The position numbers and the translations under genes are program-made. Positions 63,366 to 64,000 of a stretch of 64,000 bases of DNA are shown here, piece after piece. Under the pieces are notes generated by a model that did not search any database, was not told the DNA's origin, and saw only the letters and a list, made by a program, of their open reading frames with translations. This stretch comes from Incurvaria masculella (Eukaryota; Arthropoda; Insecta; Lepidoptera; Incurvariidae). Numbering within the stretch: the stretch's first letter is position 1; each line of letters begins with the position of its first letter. Location of the stretch: the NCBI GenBank assembly GCA_946894095.1, contig OX335660.1, forward strand, positions 1,059,001 to 1,123,000, read 5' to 3'.

Positions 63366-63669
63366 CCGTACTATACATTTGACAGCACTGAATTCAACAA
63401 TGTTTAAGCCTTATTTTTTCATTAGTTTCGCTTAGTAATCCTGTCTGCTGTCCTGCCGCTTCTCAAACAACAACACAAGCGATTGTTGTACCTGTCGCTA
63501 TCCATTCGACATTCGGATGGACATGCGAACGAAATAATTATACTGAAGCTCGACGCTGAATAGAAAATGCCAGGGGATTTTCAGTTTTTGTTTTTCAGAG
63601 TGCTGAAATTTTAAATGAATTTCAGTAAAAAAATCCTATTTACAATCGCCGTGTTTTATTCGCTTCATA

Positions 63670-64000
63670 CATGCTTTTTTTTATGCGACCTGACATGGAT
63701 GGCTAATACCACACAACTACCGTTACGATATTAGCCCAATACACCAAATTCCCGAAGGAATTTGGTGCCATGCCAGGACCTTCCCTTAATGAGCACGGCT
63801 ACATTGAACTGGATGGAAAGCACGGACAATTTTTCATTGCCGTTTCGACCATCTTTTCATCCAATGCGATGGTACCAACCCGGGCGTGCTTAAACGCTAC
63901 CACCTAGTAGGGGAAGGGGACCTACAGTTTTACATGGATTCCGAACCATGGAGCAGCTCGCATTCGGGACGAAATGCACTTATCGAACTCGGAAAGAGAG
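63670..64000 (-). repeat. SINE-T, reversed, cut by the window end
   Basis: TTTTTTTTATGCGACCTGAC, GGATGGCTAATACCACACAA, GGTGCCATGCCAGGACCTTC, GGATTCCGAACCATGGAGCA to CTTATCGAACTCGGAAAGAG; the tRNA-like head should follow directly after 64,000. Confidence 0.85.

Noticed and set aside
1..64000. CRISPR arrays, bacterial operons or phage genes
   Set aside because: The sequence is eukaryotic; the direct repeats seen are dispersed mobile elements or microsatellites, not regularly spaced arrays.

Overview
This window is nuclear DNA from an insect, most probably a moth or butterfly (Lepidoptera). It is AT-rich, gene-poor and full of mobile-element debris. Four things point to Lepidoptera: two spliced exons of a neuromedin-U-receptor/CAPA-type neuropeptide GPCR in insect form; short arrays of the insect telomere unit TTAGG inside a dispersed repeat; a nuclear copy of mitochondrial cox3 that reads sensibly only with the invertebrate mitochondrial code; and interspersed motifs that I know from lepidopteran genomes (the GAGTCGGACTCGC hairpin repeat and the AACCGACTTCAAA repeat). 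I cannot name the species.

Layout. 1-25 kb is almost entirely repeats: TIR elements at 2.3-3.2, 3.5-3.9, 4.9-5.4 and 9.3-9.8 kb, SINEs, many copies of the hairpin repeat (called repeat A here), two copies of the TTAGG-loop foldback (repeat B), a dead LINE RNase H fragment at 11.6-12.4 kb and a TTAA-bounded MITE at 16.8-17.3 kb. At 25.3-25.5 kb there is a candidate terminal exon for a 42-residue hydrophobic or secreted peptide, with a splice acceptor in front and a poly(A) signal behind. 26-36 kb is again repeats, including an internally deleted mariner and the cox3 NUMT at 35.85-36.09 kb. 36,254-42,438 is a complete BEL/Pao LTR retrotransposon on the minus strand. It has 129-bp LTRs that read as identical, a perfect 5-bp target duplication and one uninterrupted gag-pol frame, so it is young and possibly active. 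43-54 kb holds more SINEs, a Helitron-like element (47.3-48.1 kb) and further MITEs. 54.8-57.65 kb carries the 5' part of the GPCR gene on the plus strand; exons for TM3-TM7 must lie beyond 64 kb or are too diverged for me to see. 58-64 kb is intronic or intergenic repeats.

Three SINE types matter for reading the rest. SINE-T has a tRNA-like head (A box TAGCCTAGTGG, B box GGTTCAAATCC-like). SINE-5S has a 5S-rRNA-like head (AAGTTAAGCAACG ... GGATGGGTGACC). The two share one 3' body, which runs from TGTAGGTCCCCTTCC to TATTAGCCATCCATGTC-(A)n. A third SINE (SINE-L) has a leucine-tRNA-like head and an unrelated tail. Nesting gives a relative insertion order at several points: repeat A inside SINEs, a SINE inside repeat A, repeat B inside repeat A, and BEL/Pao and the Helitron inside two copies of the same older repeat.

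All calls rest on reading the sequence by eye. Boundaries of decayed repeats are good to about 5-20 bases.
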